The notes under the pieces: generated by a model
Told to the model about the DNA's origin: nothing
Database searches by the model: none
The model's input: only the letters and a program-made list of their open reading frames with translations
Made by a program: the position numbers and the translations under genes
Assembly (NCBI GenBank): GCA_032164245.1
Contig: JAVMKO010000001.1
Location: 62,664,892-62,728,891, forward strand
Origin: Sternotherus odoratus
Lineage: Eukaryota; Chordata; Testudines; Kinosternidae
Length of the DNA: 64,000 nt
Direction of reading: 5' to 3'
Part shown: one piece after another, positions 25,254-40,230 of the stretch
Layout of the letters: the number at the start of each line of letters is the position of its first letter
How positions within the stretch are numbered: the first letter of the stretch is position 1

Positions 25254-25962
25254 TGTAGCGGGGTGACCACCCACTCCCTGGCCAAAGGGGCTTGAAACAG
25301 CCCAGGGAGGGGTTGTGGCCGGGAGCCAGGAAATGCCCAGCTTGATTGGGAAGTAGGCTCAGCTGGGTGGCCACGCCCCAAACACTCGCAGGCCATATAA
25401 AAAAGGCTGCGAGGCCGGGAGACGGACAGAGAGCATCTCCTTCTCTAGGGGGAAGGCAGACAGGCCTAGCTGCTGGGAGCCTGAGTAGTGTCCAGGGTGG
25501 TGCAGGGCTGGGGCTAGGCATGAGGAGCTGGGGAAGCTCTAGCCTGGGAGCCCCAGGCTGTAGGGTCTGGAAGAAGGCCCCACCCAGGGGTACTGGGGTT
25601 GCAGGGGGAAGCCCATGGCTAGAAATAGAAGCAGCAGGCCAACCCCCCTTGCCATTGATGAGTGGCAATGATACTGCAGTCTGCCTCAGTGAGCGGGGGC
25701 AAGTGGTGACTGGCAGTTGCCTAGTCTGAGGCAAGGTGGGGGTAGGGGGTGGAGGGTTCCCCAGGGAGGGGAGACCCTTAGACTTGAGGGGGTTCTGCAG
25801 GGGTGCAGCACCCTCAGTAAGAGAGCACCGGGGTCCGGGAGGGACATGGGGCCTGAGCAGAAGTGGGACATTGGCCTGCAGAGGGTGCTCCGGACGCTGG
25901 TAAACTAATTCCCTGATCAACCAGCAGGAGGCACTGCAAGGGTGAGTTGCCACCCTGTTACA
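25254..25962 (+). mobile_element. Solo LTR, family B
   Basis: Termini TGTAGCGGGG and CACCCTGTTACA, with perfect 5-bp target duplications GTCAC at 25249-25253 and 25963-25967. A TATA box (CATATAAAAAA, 25395-25405) lies about 140 bp in, followed by a GC-rich transcribed-looking region. No internal sequence is attached. The 270-codon frame on the opposite strand is a by-product of its composition. Confidence 0.85.
25396..25402 (+). promoter_or_regulatory. LTR TATA box
   Basis: TATAAAA inside the family-B LTR. GCTGCGAGGCCGGGAGACGG follows at initiation distance, fitting a U3/R junction near 25425-25435. Confidence 0.55.
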
Positions 25963-25967
25963 GTCAC

Positions 25968-28139
25968 TAAATAGCAAAGTCCTTCTGCATGAACAAGATA
26001 GTTAGTTTCTTTGTTACTTCCCAGTCTGGGAGCTTCTTCCAGAAGCCATTTCCTTGCTGGGATGACTGAAGTGAAAGACAACACCCACTCTTCCTCTCAG
26101 TGGCCTCCCATGGCCTTCCAGGATCTCCTGTTTCTATCTGTTTTATTGAGCCTCTAGTATTCTACATATTTGTAATTTGCTTAGTCCCTGCCTTTCTTGA
26201 CCTTCCCAAAAACAGTAAAAGGCACTTCTCCTCAATAAGGCCATAACAAAAATTCTAGAGTATTTTTACCAACTAATTTGGAGATAGTCAGACAAAAAAA
26301 AGAGTTAGCATTTTTTTTTCAAAGAGACAACAAGAGAGGAGATTTTAAATGCTCTGGCACCTCTGAGTGGGTGGAAGCATAGGAAACTTTCTTTTACCTC
26401 TCCGTTCCTGAATCCTGGGGGCAACTTGGGGGCTAAATCAGATTCCGATTCTAGTTAGGGCAACAATATAACTTTAAATACTCCTTTTCTGATTTTTACA
26501 AACTATCCAAGAAGTTCTCTCCAGAGATAAGTGGCGGCATTTGAAATTTCATTTCTTTTGGGGAAATTTTATGGTGACTTATAATGGGAAGCTAACTTCA
26601 ACCTTGACAATGCAGTTGATACTGCCATTCCATAGCGCTAGCGAGATTCCCAGATAGGTAACTGGTGACTGCTGATCTGTGTGCAGACTGCAGGAAAATA
26701 CTGGAACAGATTATTTCTGAAAATTTCAGAATTTTATTTCTTTGTCACAAACTGGGATATGTTTAAAAGAAAAGACAGTCAAGTACAGATAAAAACACAT
26801 GCTCCGTCTTAGTTTAGTGCTTTATTCCTGTGATTTACACAAATTACTGTTATTTGTCTTGCTACCCAGTGTTACTAAAAAATCTAAATAGCTATATCAG
26901 ATGATGTCAGTGAATAAGAACTAATTATGAGGTTGCTCAAATATATTCACTGGTTTCATGATCGTTGTGCCCATTTTCTATTTTTATTTCTAGCTATTCC
27001 TTATTTTCATTTCATACATATACATAAAATAACACAGACTACACCTTGACATGGTATACAGTGAACTGAAAAGTAGTTTCAAATATCACCTCCATCTATA
27101 CCTCAAGTGGAAATTGAGTTCTTGAGTGGTGAAGTTATATATGATTTGTTTGTCTGCAAGAGACACTATAAATCTTGAGACTCCTTTAGCACCATGTTTT
27201 GGATCCAAGATTTATTCCGAATTGAACAAGTTAAACATTTTGCCTTTTAATATGAAAAGACATCTTAAATTACTCCTCATTCAGTGGATGTGTTAGGTGG
27301 GATTTGAGGCATCAGAATAATTCTATAAGTATTTCTCTCCTCCAAGAGCCAGGTGGAAGTAGATACAAATCTGACTTTACAACTGGATTTGTACTGGGTT
27401 TTAACAATCCAGTGTAGTATTTAGCAAGGTGGTGCACTACCAATGTCATCCTTCAGATGAAATGTTACACAGAGCCTGGATATTTAGGTGGACATTAAAA
27501 CTCAGACAGCACATTTTTCAAGCAGATAGGTGTCATGTACCAGATATGGACTGGTTACAGAACTTCCACCCCAGAGAGAGATACAGAAGACGTGAGTTTT
27601 TAAAGACATGTTAATGCACTCCTATCTCTAGAGTTATTGCCAGTTCAGGTCAGATACATTACACATGCTGCCACTTAGTGGCTAAATAATATAAATTAGT
27701 TTAACTTTCTTATTATATCTCCTTTTACATTGCCAACATTTACAAAATCATGCTATCCTTAAAGTTCACTACATACCAGTCTGTTAAATGTTTCAGAATC
27801 ACACTGGTTTTATCATTACATGACCCAAACATGTAACAGCTTAGTTGTGTGGCTGTCCACTAGGTGCACTGATTGTCCCTCATTGGTTTGGAATCTTGGA
27901 GTTCTCTTATTATTATTACTGAAATTAAGAGGAACAGTCATAAGATGCCTGCAAGGTGCAGAGAAAAAATTTAAAACACCCCAATAGAGGCTCAAATTAT
28001 ATGTATACTCCTTCCTCAAACCAACAAAACAAAACAAAACAAAAAACCAACAAGAACAAAGAAACCCACAAACACAATAAAAGGACCAAAAAATGCCACC
28101 CGGACAAGCTAACAGAGTAAAAGAGGCTGTTAAACAAAA
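25968..28139. other. Intronic sequence with one ancient SINE-tail-like piece
   Basis: Mostly unrecognised. At 27428-27535 the sequence CCTTCAGATGAAATGTTACAC, then a GGACATTAAA segment and GCACATTTTTCAAG, resembles the widespread tail with consensus GATGAGACGTTAAACC...CATTAAA...GCACTTTTC found on old SINEs and L2-like LINEs. It is weak and diverged. Confidence 0.4.
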
Positions 28140-30197
28140 AGACATCTTTTAAAAATTGGAAATCAAATACTACTGAGCAATATGGAAAAAAACAAACTCT
28201 GGCAAGTCAAGTGCAAAGACAGGCCAAATTAGGCAGGCCAAAAAAGAATCTGAAAAGCAACTAGAAAAAGACAAAAAAATTAACAGCAATTTTTTGAACG
28301 TGTATCAGAAGCAGGAAGCCTGCCAAACAATCAGTGCAGCCACTGCATGATTGAGATGCTAAAAGGAACGCTCAAGGAAGACAAGGTTGTTGTGGAGAAG
28401 CTAATTGAATTATTTGCATCGATCTTCATTGCAGAAGATGTGAGGGAGATTTTGCCATCCTTCTTTTTATATGACAAATCTAAGGAACTACCTCAGATTG
28501 AGGTATCCATAGAGGAAGTTTTGGAACAAACTGAAAAATTACACAATAAGAAGTCACCACAACCAGATGGTATTCACTAAAGAGTTCTGAAGGAGCTGAA
28601 AATACAAAACTGTAGAACTACTAACTGTGGTAAGTAAATCACTTAAATCAGCCTCTGAATCGAATGACTGGGGGACAGCTAATGTAATGCCATTTCATTT
28701 AAAAGTGATCCTAGCAATTGCAGGGCAGTAAGCCTTACTAGGCAAATAGTTTGAAACTATAGTGAAGAACAGAATTAACAGACACAGATGAACACAATGT
28801 GTTGGAGAAGAATCAACACAGCTTTTGTAAAGGGAAATCATGCCTCACCAATCCACTATAATTCTCTGAGGGAGGCCAACAAATATGTGGACAAGGGAGA
28901 TCCAGTGCATTTAGTGTACTTGGATTTTCAGTAAGTCTTTCACAAGGTCCCTCACCAAAGGCTCTTAAGCAAAATATGCAGTCATGGGATGAGAGGGAAG
29001 GTCTTTCATGGATCAGTAACTGGTTAAAAGATAGGAAACTAAGAATAGGAATAAATGGTTGGTTTTCACAATGGAGAGAAGTAAATGGTGGTGTTCCCTA
29101 TGAATGTGTATTGGCACCAGTGCTGTTCAACATATTCAAAAATAACCAGGGGAAAGAAATAAACAGTGAGGGACAAAGTTTGCAGATGATACAAAATTAC
29201 TCAAGATAATTACATACAAAACTGATTATGAAGAGATACAAAAGGATCTCACAAAATTGGATGACTGGGCTAGAAAATGGCAGATGGCATACAGTGTTGA
29301 TAAATGCAAAGTAATGCAGCCTAGAAAATATAATCCCAACTGTACATACAAAATGATGGGATCTTATTTAGCTGTTACCACTTAAGAAAATGATCTTGGA
29401 GTCACTGTGGATAGTTCTCTCAAAACATCTGCGCAATGTGCAGCAGCAGTCAAAAAAACTAACAGAATGTTAAGGATCAATTGGAAAGGAACAGATAATA
29501 AAACAGAAAATATAATAATGTCACTGTATAAATCTATAGAAATGGCATGCCCACACCTTGAATACTGTGTGGAGTTCTGATCGCCCCATCTCAAAAGCGA
29601 TATATGAGAATTGGAAAAGGTACAGAGAATGGCAAAAATGATTAAGGTATGTGGAACAGCTTCTATATGAGGAGAGTTTAAAAACACAGACTTTTCAGCT
29701 TAGTAAAGAGACAACTAAGGCGAATATGGAAAAAGATCTATAAAATCATGAACGGCGTGAAAAGAACAGTGAATAAAGAAGTGTTGTTTACACCTGCTCA
29801 CAAAAAAAAAAAAAAAATGCAGAGGCCACCCAATGAAATTAATAGGCACAGGTTTAAAACAAATGAAAGGTAGTACTTATTCCCACAATGCACAATCAAA
29901 TTATAGAACTCACTGCTAGTGGATGTTGTGAAGGCCAAAATTCTAATGGAGTTCAAAAAAGAATTAGATAACTTTATGTAGGATAGGTCCATTGATGGCT
30001 ATTAGCCTACATGGTCAGTGTTGCAACCCCATGCTCTAGGTGTTCCTAGCCTCCGACTGCCAGAAGCTGGGAATGGGTGTCGGGGAATCAATCATTCAAT
30101 GATTGCCTGTTCTGTTCATTCCCTCTGAAGCACCTGACATTGAGAAAACAGGATACTGGGCTAGATGAACCATGTTTTGCCATCTGTAGAGTCTTCT
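28140..30197 (+). mobile_element. CR1 LINE, 5'-truncated and degraded
   Basis: Read forward it carries the end of the endonuclease-RT linker, broken RT motifs, a FADDTKL box and the CR1 3' region. It ends with GATTGCCTGTTCTGTTCATT, CACCTGACATTG and GATACTGGGCTAGATGAACC. CR1 is a non-LTR retrotransposon that moves by target-primed reverse transcription. A 17-base A run (29801-29817) interrupts the body. Multiple stops show it is inactive. Confidence 0.85.
28347..29205 (+). pseudogene. CR1 reverse transcriptase remnant
   Basis: A first segment (28347-28580) ends with KKSPQPDGIH, the conserved RT entry S.G.DGI. A second (28976-29209) has SWISNWLKDRK and GGVPYECVLAPVLFNIF, a mutated form of the GVPQGSVLGPVLFNIF motif. 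The catalytic box follows in another frame as TTTGCAGATGATACAAAA (FADDTK, about 29178-29195). Motif A is seen only as TACTTGGATTTTCAG (about 28918). Frameshifts separate these motifs. Confidence 0.8.
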
Positions 30198-30433
30198 CTG
30201 TTATTTTTTTGATGAACAAACTGTAAATTTTGATGGTTTCTGTTGAACTCTCTGCTGGTTTCGATCACATGTGACCTGAACAACTTTTTTTTTCATTACA
30301 ACAGCTGGAGTTTTATATTCTTCCCCCCCCCCCCCTCCAATTTGATGCAAACATGGTCACCAGGTCATAAACCCAGAAGTTCTCTAACTAGTTACATTTG
30401 TTGTAAAAACATTTGTAAGCTTTTTTTGCTTTT

Positions 30434-31078
30434 TTATCTGATTTGGCTACTCTCCTCATGGATGACCACTTTAAAGACAGGTCCTTTTCCGAAGACAGAA
30501 CTGTAGTTCTCAGTTGTTTTCCCAACAGGTGCTGGACTATATCCAGTAGCTGTTATCAGTGTTGATCTGTAGCTCAGAAGAGCAAGAAATGGATCTTCCT
30601 GTTGTAGGATTTTCTTGGCTATCTGTACAGGTCTATCAGCCTCCCTGTTCATTTGCGGATAATGTGTGCTGCTAGTAATATGATCAAAATCACATCTCAT
30701 TTGGAATGTCTTAAATTCCACTGCTGTGAACTGTGGTCCATTGTCCATCACTAGTTGTTCAGGAATACCAAAATGTGCAAAAGTGCACTTCAGCTTCTTG
30801 ATAACATTGCAACAGGTTGTGTCTTTCACGTAAATTATTTCTACATACCTCGAAAAATAGTCCACTATGACCAGGTAGCAATGTCCTTTGAATTCACATA
30901 AATCTGCAGCTTTCTTTTCCAAAGTCTCTCTGGTAAAGGTGTTGTTATTAAAGGATCTTTGGGTCAGTCTGTTAATTCTGAAATGTTCAAATGCAGATAG
31001 TGTATTTTTTATATTTTTGCTGATGCCCGGCCACCATACTGATTGGATGGCATTTAGTTTGTCCTTGATGTCCTTCAT
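30434..31078 (-). pseudogene. Gypsy integrase core remnant
   Basis: The 214-codon frame reads WWPGISKNIKNTL, then VDYFSRYVEIIYV (first catalytic Asp), MDNGPQFTA (second Asp) and YPQMNREADRPVQ (where the catalytic Glu region should be, altered from NG.AER). Integrase would insert the element cDNA into chromosomes. This is one of the longest intact frames in the window that belongs to a real family, although the remainder of pol is broken. The upstream zinc-binding domain is in a degraded interval (31080-31500). Confidence 0.85.
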
Positions 31079-31727
31079 GGATGAGGGTTAGGATTTTCTC
31101 CTCTTATTTAGTTTGGAATTATGATGCAATTGCCTTTAATCATTAGTCCATTTGATTTGCTTAATTGTCCACGTACTGCAAAGTAGTCTCTTGCCCCTTC
31201 CTTGGTGTCCTTTAAATACTCTGGGCAGCTGGTCCTAACATAACATAGAACTTTTTGAAGTTGTGTGTCTGTTACCTTGCTCGTTATAGCTGGTGTAGTC
31301 GCTTTTTTGACATTGGTCTGTATGTGTTCACAGCATCCACTTACTCATTAACTTCATCTTTGAACTCACAGTTGAGTGTGATGCTGGGCTCCAAAACAGA
31401 CTGACGGCTACTATCAGATTTTTTCCAGGAACATATTTAGCAATTCGGTTCAATTACACTAACCTTATCAATAGATGAGGGCATATCAGCAATGCTTGAT
31501 CCAGGTCTGTTCCATTAGAAACAGTTTATGGTCCATTATCAGTCTAAACAAATCCAGTACACAAAGATATCTGTAAAAGTTCACACATGCCCATATGCTT
31601 GCCAGGTCCTTTTTTTCAATCTGTGAATATTATTTTTCTGCTTCTGTGAATGTGAGAGTGAAATGCAATTGGCTCCCACTGAGTTCCATGTTGCTGTAAT
31701 AATAAATCACACAGGCCATAGCTGCTT

Positions 31728-31918
31728 GCAGAAATGATCCGTGCCTGCCGACAGTGGGAGGGAGGGGCAGAGTGAAGGCAGCTGTCTTCAGCAGTGTTAC
31801 TGAGCATGCTAAGTCCATGTGAGCATGCTGAGTACAAACCAACGAGCAAAGCAGTGGGGGGGGGGAGCACATGACCCCATATACCGCCCCCTCCACGTCT
31901 CCCTCCTCACGTCACATG
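31728..31918. mobile_element. Unclassified 191-bp insertion in Gypsy RNase H
   Basis: The RNase H codons for P-S-S-Y are repeated on both sides: TAGCTGCTT occurs at 31719-31727 and again at 31919-31927, a perfect 9-bp duplication. The insert begins GCAGAAATGATCC, is GC-rich with a G run, and contains two GAGCATGCT-like palindromes. I see no terminal inverted repeat or poly(A), so its class is unknown. Confidence 0.6.
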
Positions 31919-32461
31919 TAGCTGCTTGGATCTGTACTGACCATTGTGGGTTTGTTCACATCATAGTACTTGAGAACTGGAGGTATTGAGATAATGTCTT
32001 ATCTTTTTGAAGGCAATTTCTGTTGGACTTTAATAGTTCACTCAGTGGTTTGTCACTATAGAAAGGTCTTGGATCAATGAAGGCCATTTACCATCCTCAG
32101 CATGTGTCTAAGTTCTGGTACATTCATTAGTGTATTTAATTGTCAAATTGTTTTTACCTTCTCAGGGCTAGGACTAATTCTCTTTGTTTACAGTCTGTCC
32201 CAAAAACTTGATTTGGGATAAGCAAAACATGCACATTTTTCTTGTTTAGCATCAGTCCAGACTGACTGATTAAGATTAGACCTTCATTGAGGGTTTTGTT
32301 TTCTTCCGTGGAAAACCCAGACATCATATCATCCACTAAGACTACAACTCCATTTGTGTTTTGCCATCTTCCTTTGGAAAATTTCAGGTGCACTGGTAAT
32401 CCCAAAAGATTATTTTTGAAAACAAAATCTCTCAAAGGGTGTGATAAATGTAGTCAGGTTA

Positions 32462-34272
32462 GCATTTCTAAAGTGGAATGGGTAGGCTGAGGAACATCCT
32501 CCGTAAACAACATGATTACTAGGAACATAGCTTCAAGGCTGGCATGACTATTGTCATGACTAATGGTACTCCCTTCCCATGACATGGAAATCCCTGCTGA
32601 GAACATAAAAGTGAGAACCCATGTTTGGGACCTAACTGGCATCAGAGCACATGAACATGCCAAGCTTCCATTGGGGAATGGAGGGCATTTAGACACAAAC
32701 CAGCTCTGGTCTGATTGGTGACCTACATGGCTAAAAGAACCATCACAGCCTACTACCCTTTTACTGTTCTGCCTCTATACAGGGCTTGTAATGCAAGGAT
32801 ATATGCAGCCCAAACCAGCTGACATTTTCCTCTTCTGCAGGTCCTGCTCAGAAGATGATAAACTAGCCCTAAGTCTTTGGAGGATATCTTTGCTCAAAAG
32901 GTCACAGAATCAATAGTGTATAACATATTATTGTAAAACTCTTTGGGACCTCTTTTTTTATAAAAAAATAAGATCTGTAAATATGTTCTATTAAATCAAC
33001 AAGCTCTTCATAGTTGTTTCTGTGGTAGAATAAGGATTTTGTGGTATTTTGACTGCACTGAGGACATTGTGTAACTTTTGACACCAAGAGAATCCAGAAT
33101 TGGAGGCAAAACTCCAACTTTTAGGTTGATAAGAACCTAAAATTTAACAATTACAGCACAGTTAGATATATAGAGAATTAACAGAAAATTGATAAATGCC
33201 ATGACAAAACAAACAGAGAAAAACACAAATTATTTTTTGTATACTGTACAAATGGAGTTTGTTGCAAAGTTTTCCTCATGCTTGAAGATGTGATGCACTT
33301 AAACATCCCAGAAAATACATCATCACTACAGAAGAATGATTTCTGAAGACTTTTTAATAATCTTATTAATATAATGTATGTGTGACCAATAATATTTTAA
33401 AAGACTCACATAATCATTTTTCCCCATGAGTGGTATTCTTTATAAAGCACTTAAGGTAATTTTCAGTGACAGGAATTAGATCCCCCACTCTTGCATGTTC
33501 GTCTCATCTGTTTATATAATGCAGTCAAACTCACTATTAATTATTTTTTGTCTAAACCTGTCAGATCTTAAAAGCCCAGCAGAGTAGGAATTAGAGGCCA
33601 ATCCTGCTCCCATTATAGTTACTAGGATTTGTTTATTGAGTTCAATATAGCAGTATCAGGCCCTAAGTGAGTACAGTACATGGAATGGAGACCTTTGAAG
33701 GAATAGCCAGATCTACGACAACTCTTCTTGGGGACATGGTCAGTGGCAATGAGTATGGCATTAGCATTGTTCTCTCTGAGTAAGTGTGAAGTTAAAACCC
33801 CAGCATGATGCGTTGGGATATTGTGTTGTTGCAATTGCTACCTCTGAAATGACAAGTGTGATGTCAAACTTTTAGTGAACTATAGCAGGGTCCACACAGG
33901 ATGTTATTGCATGGCAAGCTAGTTGGCTGTAGATTTACACTCTGGGTTACAAACTAATGTTCCATGTAGACAAATCCTAACATTCCGTACCTCTGCTCTG
34001 AATAGCTGCCACCATTCTTTCCTTTTTAAAAAAATCAGTCTGTTACAAAACTGTTTCTTTTTTCTCTACACCAAATGAGGAATTCTCCCCTTCACCCCCA
34101 GTTAGATCTGTCCAAGACCCAAAATTTGTAAGATTCAGCTATAGGCAAGTCATACTATTTCTATACATTAAAATGTCATGACCTTAAAGTCACTTAACTC
34201 GCAGCCCTGGCAAGGTGGAAACAAAAGCTATTATACTCTTGGAAAGAGGGTAGTTTTAGCTTCTAGGAATAG
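32462..34272. other. Intronic sequence, nothing recognised
   Basis: No coding or nameable repeat signal. The sequence directly right of the Gypsy RT break (32462-32720) is unfamiliar. Confidence 0.4.
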
Positions 34273-34279
34273 GGTCTGG

Positions 34280-34490
34280 AATCAATAGGACTGGAAGAGC
34301 CCTCAAGTAGTTTTCTAATCCAGTCCCCAGATGGGTGTTTGTCTAACCAGTTCTTAAAATCTCCAATGACTGAGATTCCACAACCTCCCTAGGCAATTTA
34401 TTCCAGTGTTTATCCTACCCCAACAGTTAAAAAGTTTTTCTTAATGTCCAACTTAAACCACCCTTGCTGCAATTTAAAACCAAAATACGT
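34280..34490 (-). mobile_element. CR1 3' fragment, antisense
   Basis: The plus strand reads GGACTGGAAGAGCCCTCAAG, CTGAGATTCCACAACCTCCC and TTTTTCTTAATGTCCAACTT, the complement of the CR1 3' region. Confidence 0.8.
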
Positions 34491-36794
<2,304 letters not shown>

Positions 36795-36975
36795 CAGTCG
36801 AGCCCCGCAATACCGCGCCCCACGATAGTGCGAATCCGCTTAGAGTGCGGGGGGCTCCCGACGGCAGCAGTGGGCGGCGCTTTGATGTAGTGCAACCTCA
36901 CAATAGCGCGACCCCACGTTTACTGCGGTCCATATTTTTTTACACCAATCGTCATGGTATTGCGGTGTTCCACTG
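36795..36975. mobile_element. Tc1/mariner (Tigger-like) MITE
   Basis: Left end CAGTCGAGCCCCGCAATACC and right end (reverse complement) CAGTGGAACACCGCAATACC form inverted terminal repeats. TA dinucleotides flank both sides (36793-36794 and 36976-36977), as expected for this superfamily. At 181 bp it has no transposase. It is CpG-rich against an AT-rich intron. Confidence 0.8.
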
Positions 36976-37163
36976 TATTCCTTTTCAACATGCAATTACA
37001 TCTAATTCATTTAACCAGAAGCTTAAAAGTTAAATGAAGTTAATATATAAAGAATTTAGCAATACCACACAGTTGAAGAAATAAGGAACTCCATTTTGGA
37101 GTTAAGAAAGCAGATTAACAAAAACAATCCACATCAAAAGACGTGCATGAGCTTTCTCTACTG

Positions 37164-37308
37164 CAGCGGTGGGCAACCTGCGGCCTGTCAGGGTAATTCG
37201 CTGGTGGGCCACAGGACAGTTTGCTTACACTGACCATCTGCAGGCATAGCCACCTGCAACTTCCAGTGGCCATGATTCACTGTTCCCGGCCAATGGGAGT
37301 TTCCAGAC
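37164..37308. mobile_element. Truncated hAT-type element
   Basis: It starts CAGCGGTGGGCAACCTGCGG, a hAT-like terminal repeat familiar from turtle genomes, and runs to GTTCCCGGCCAATGGGAG. There the sequence changes to a Penelope 3' segment, so the far terminus is lost. Confidence 0.6.
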
Positions 37309-37556
37309 ACAGATCCACTACAAAAGGTTTTTTTCTCCTGCTGATAATGGCCCATCCAAATTAAACAGCCTCTTAGAATTGATATGGTAATGTACAACTT
37401 TTTTTGCTTTCTGTATATAAATACATCTTACTTCTGTTCCATTCTATGCATCCGATGAAGTGGGCTATAGCCCATGAAAGCTTATGCTGAAATAAACTGG
37501 TTAGTCTCTAAGGTGCCACAAGTATTCATCGTCTTATTTACGGATACAGATTAACA
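37309..37556 (+). mobile_element. Penelope-type 3' end fragment
   Basis: From CACAGATCCACTACAAAAGG to TACGGATACAGATTAACAGG it has the common 3' unit with GCATCCGATGAAGTGGGC, TAGCCCATGAAAGC and GTCTCTAAGGTGCCACAAG. No RT or nuclease sequence is present. It is a short 5'-truncated or non-autonomous copy. Confidence 0.7.
37448..37488 (+). ncRNA. Hammerhead-like fold at Penelope 3' end, copy 3
   Basis: The core is CCGATGA, the helix II-like hairpin is GTGGGC-TATA-GCCCAT, then GAAA and AGC-TTAT-GCT. It has the best G-A-T-G-A core of the three copies, but still C instead of U at position 4 and an extra A before the hairpin. The base after GCT is G, which a hammerhead does not cleave. Probably a decayed ribozyme or only a look-alike. 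Confidence 0.35.
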
Positions 37557-38282
37557 GGGGTGCTAATCTTAAACCTGATTTCCTAAATGTGGGCCTAAAT
37601 TAGAGCATCTCCAGGTCATGCTTTTTCCTAGGCCAGTGACTCTTCATTGCTTCACCACTTTACCAGAGTCTCAACAATCTGACCCTACATTTCACAGTTA
37701 TCATTACACACCAAAGATTAAGTTAACTAGAACCTTAACTTAAAGGTAACCTTAAAGATTAAATATGTATAATAGAAAACAAAATGACCCCCAGTATTTG
37801 AAAGAATAGAAAATGACATTTAAGAGACAGATAAATATTCAAATACCTTTACACATAATCATAAAATCTGTTAAATGAATGTACCTGTGAAAAAAATCCT
37901 TTGGCATATTTTATGATCTAAAGAGAAATATGATGACATCAGAGATGAGTGTTGAAAGAACCATGGGGAATTATATACTCCATGCAAACATTCAACATCC
38001 GTTCTTACTGTATTGCTTATGGAAGGGTTTCAGCTAATAATTGTTCATTTTTCTGGAAACTAACTGGGAACACTGGCATTTTCCAGACTGCAACCCACAT
38101 TCTCTGGTAGATTAACAGTGAGTTTAGTTATGCTTTTAAATAGAAATCAACTCTACTGAGAGTCCAATATTCCCCCCCCCCCCACACACACACACACAAT
38201 CTATGAAGATGATGATTATGGCTGGGTTGAGTTGGTTGACTTGAAAGGCTTATTAAATGACACTCCCAAAGGATCATCCAAA
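37557..38282. other. Intronic sequence, nothing recognised
   Basis: No supported features apart from a short C/CA run near 38173. Confidence 0.4.
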
Positions 38283-38430
38283 TGTTAGAGTACTAGCCTG
38301 GACTATGGGAGAAGGGGGAGTTCCACTTTCTGCTCCACTAAAGACTTCCTGTGTGGCCCTGGGCAAGTCATTTAGCAGCTTAATGCCTAGGTTTCCTATC
38401 TGTAGAAATGTGAATATAAATATTAAAAAA
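38283..38430 (+). repeat. MIR-like SINE fragment
   Basis: GTTAGAGTACTAGCCTGG, then CTGTGTGGCCCTGGGCAAGT and TTTCCTATCTGTAGAAATG follow the MIR order, with strong divergence. Confidence 0.6.
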
Positions 38431-39925
38431 GAGTGCAAAGTGTGATACCATGGCAATGGGGACCACATAAGTACCAAAGACAGATACTGTAGATGTTCAT
38501 GGGGGGGGGGGGGACAAGGGATGTTAGGGTATGATTAGGGGAGAAAAAACATAGTATTCTGCAAGGATTGCCTGTTCTATTTATCCCAATGCACAAGAAC
38601 GCGGCTCATTTTTTTCTGGGCTAGAGTGGTTCTGCGAAGTGTTCCAACGTGACCAAATGCTAAATTTCACAATGGGCCCTAAGTTTTTCACCTCTAAGTT
38701 TATATTCCTGACCACTGAAAAATTCCAACACTAATCTTCAGTTAGCTGGCCCACTTTTTCCTGCATTGTGAACATCAGTTGTTCCACTAGAACCCTTAGA
38801 CTCTAAGCTGGAGTGTGGGCTCTACATTGTCTCTTGACCACTTTTCTTCTTTTCCTTCAATAGATCAGGCATTTTTGTCTTTTGATTTTCAGTTAGAGAC
38901 AAATCTGAAGCTCCATTTACACCTATAAATGGCAAACGGCTACTTGTTGATCATTTTTTCTTAAGGAATATGTTTTGAACCAACTGCTACATATCCAGGT
39001 AGGCAGCATAGGTGCAGCAAACTACCGTGTTAATGATCCTCAACCAAAAATCTTTAATAATGGCCCTAAATTGCAAAAATAGATTCTAATGTATAAGAAT
39101 TATATACTACCCGGTTCAGAGCTCAGACTGAAGCCATTTTTCTGTGGCTGTTAAATGGATATTCAGATTTGTAATCAAACTCAGTTATACGAGTTCCATT
39201 TCAAGGACACTCAACAATTCAAAATGCCAACAATCTTTAATACTGTTCACTCTTCTAACATTAAAAAAAAGCTGAACTTTCACAAGGTTATTAGCCATAT
39301 TTGATAACAGGTAATGAAAATTGGTTGGAAAAAAAAACCCAATAAACCAACCACAAGCTTGTCGGAGTTTTCCCTAAGAATGCAAATATAAAAGCTTTTT
39401 TTTTTTTCTCCATATGCATTTTTTTCCCTTTCTTGTCATTTTAGGAAGTAAACAAGCATTCAGAGTGTTTTGTTTTATTTCAGGTGAACATTTGTATTGC
39501 AGTAAAAACAACAACAACAAAAATGTAATTAACAAAAAGCTTAAAATCAAGGACCACATCTTCAAAAGAGCTCAGTACCCACAATGAGGGGCCCCACAAT
39601 TTTCCCACTAAATGGGAGCACAGCTCTTGAAAATGTGATGTAAGCTGTTTTCTGAGGTCTTTTTAAAATGTGTGGCTGCAGATTTTCCGCTAAGTATAAC
39701 CAATTATCAAAGCAGAAATATAAAACGATGTGAACAGAAGCCTTTTGTTCCTAATAATTTTTCAATATTAGTGTGTCTTGAGAATCAAACCAGTGAGCCA
39801 CATTGTATCTTCCCCAAATGTCTCCTTAAGCACATGCCATATCTGAGCCACCTGGCCATGTTATCGCATAGGAACTGGAAGGAGGACATGCTGCTCTTTC
39901 TGGGAGTTGCTTGAGGTATGCGTCA
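38431..39925. other. Intronic sequence, nothing recognised
   Basis: AT-rich, with homopolymer runs and short chance frames. Confidence 0.4.
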
Positions 39926-40230
39926 CCTGGAGCCTGCACTCCACACCCTCTCCCACACCCACACCCTGATCCCTCTCCCACTCAACAACCCCCTTATCCC
40001 TAGCCCAGAGCACCCTCCTGCATCCCAAACTGCTCATTCCCCCCAGAGGCCGCACCCCCAGCTAGAACCTCATCTCCCTTGAACCCCAACCTCCTGCCCT
40101 CTGAACCCCAGCCCAGAGCACCCACCTGCACCCAGAACCCAACTTTTATGGCTCCATCCCAGAAACCGCTCCCACATCCCAGAGCCCCCATCTCCTGCCT
40201 CAGCCTGGAGCCTCCTCCCATATTCTATAC

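Larger units (their letters stand above)
30434..32461 (-). mobile_element. Ty3/Gypsy-type pol remnant (RT, RNase H, integrase)
   Basis: On the minus strand, from 32461 down, RT motifs LTTFITPFERFCFQ, then GITSAPEIFQRKM, then VVVLVDDMM appear (32461-32300). RNase H sequence follows (ASSYGL...LLQQHG and EPIAFHSH, about 31620-31740), then an integrase core (31078-30434). The order RT-RH-INT is that of Ty3/Gypsy. LTRs and gag are absent at both ends. A 191-bp insertion splits the RNase H part. The copy is inactive. Confidence 0.85.

Noticed and set aside
25165..25977. 270-codon minus-strand reading frame, Pro/Leu rich
   Set aside because: It lies almost exactly over the family-B solo LTR on the opposite strand, has low-complexity composition and no recognisable domain. 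GC content explains its length.
32454..32696. 80-codon minus frame next to the Gypsy RT
   Set aside because: It lies outside the RT alignment, shows no gag or protease motif and starts in unrelated sequence; probably chance.
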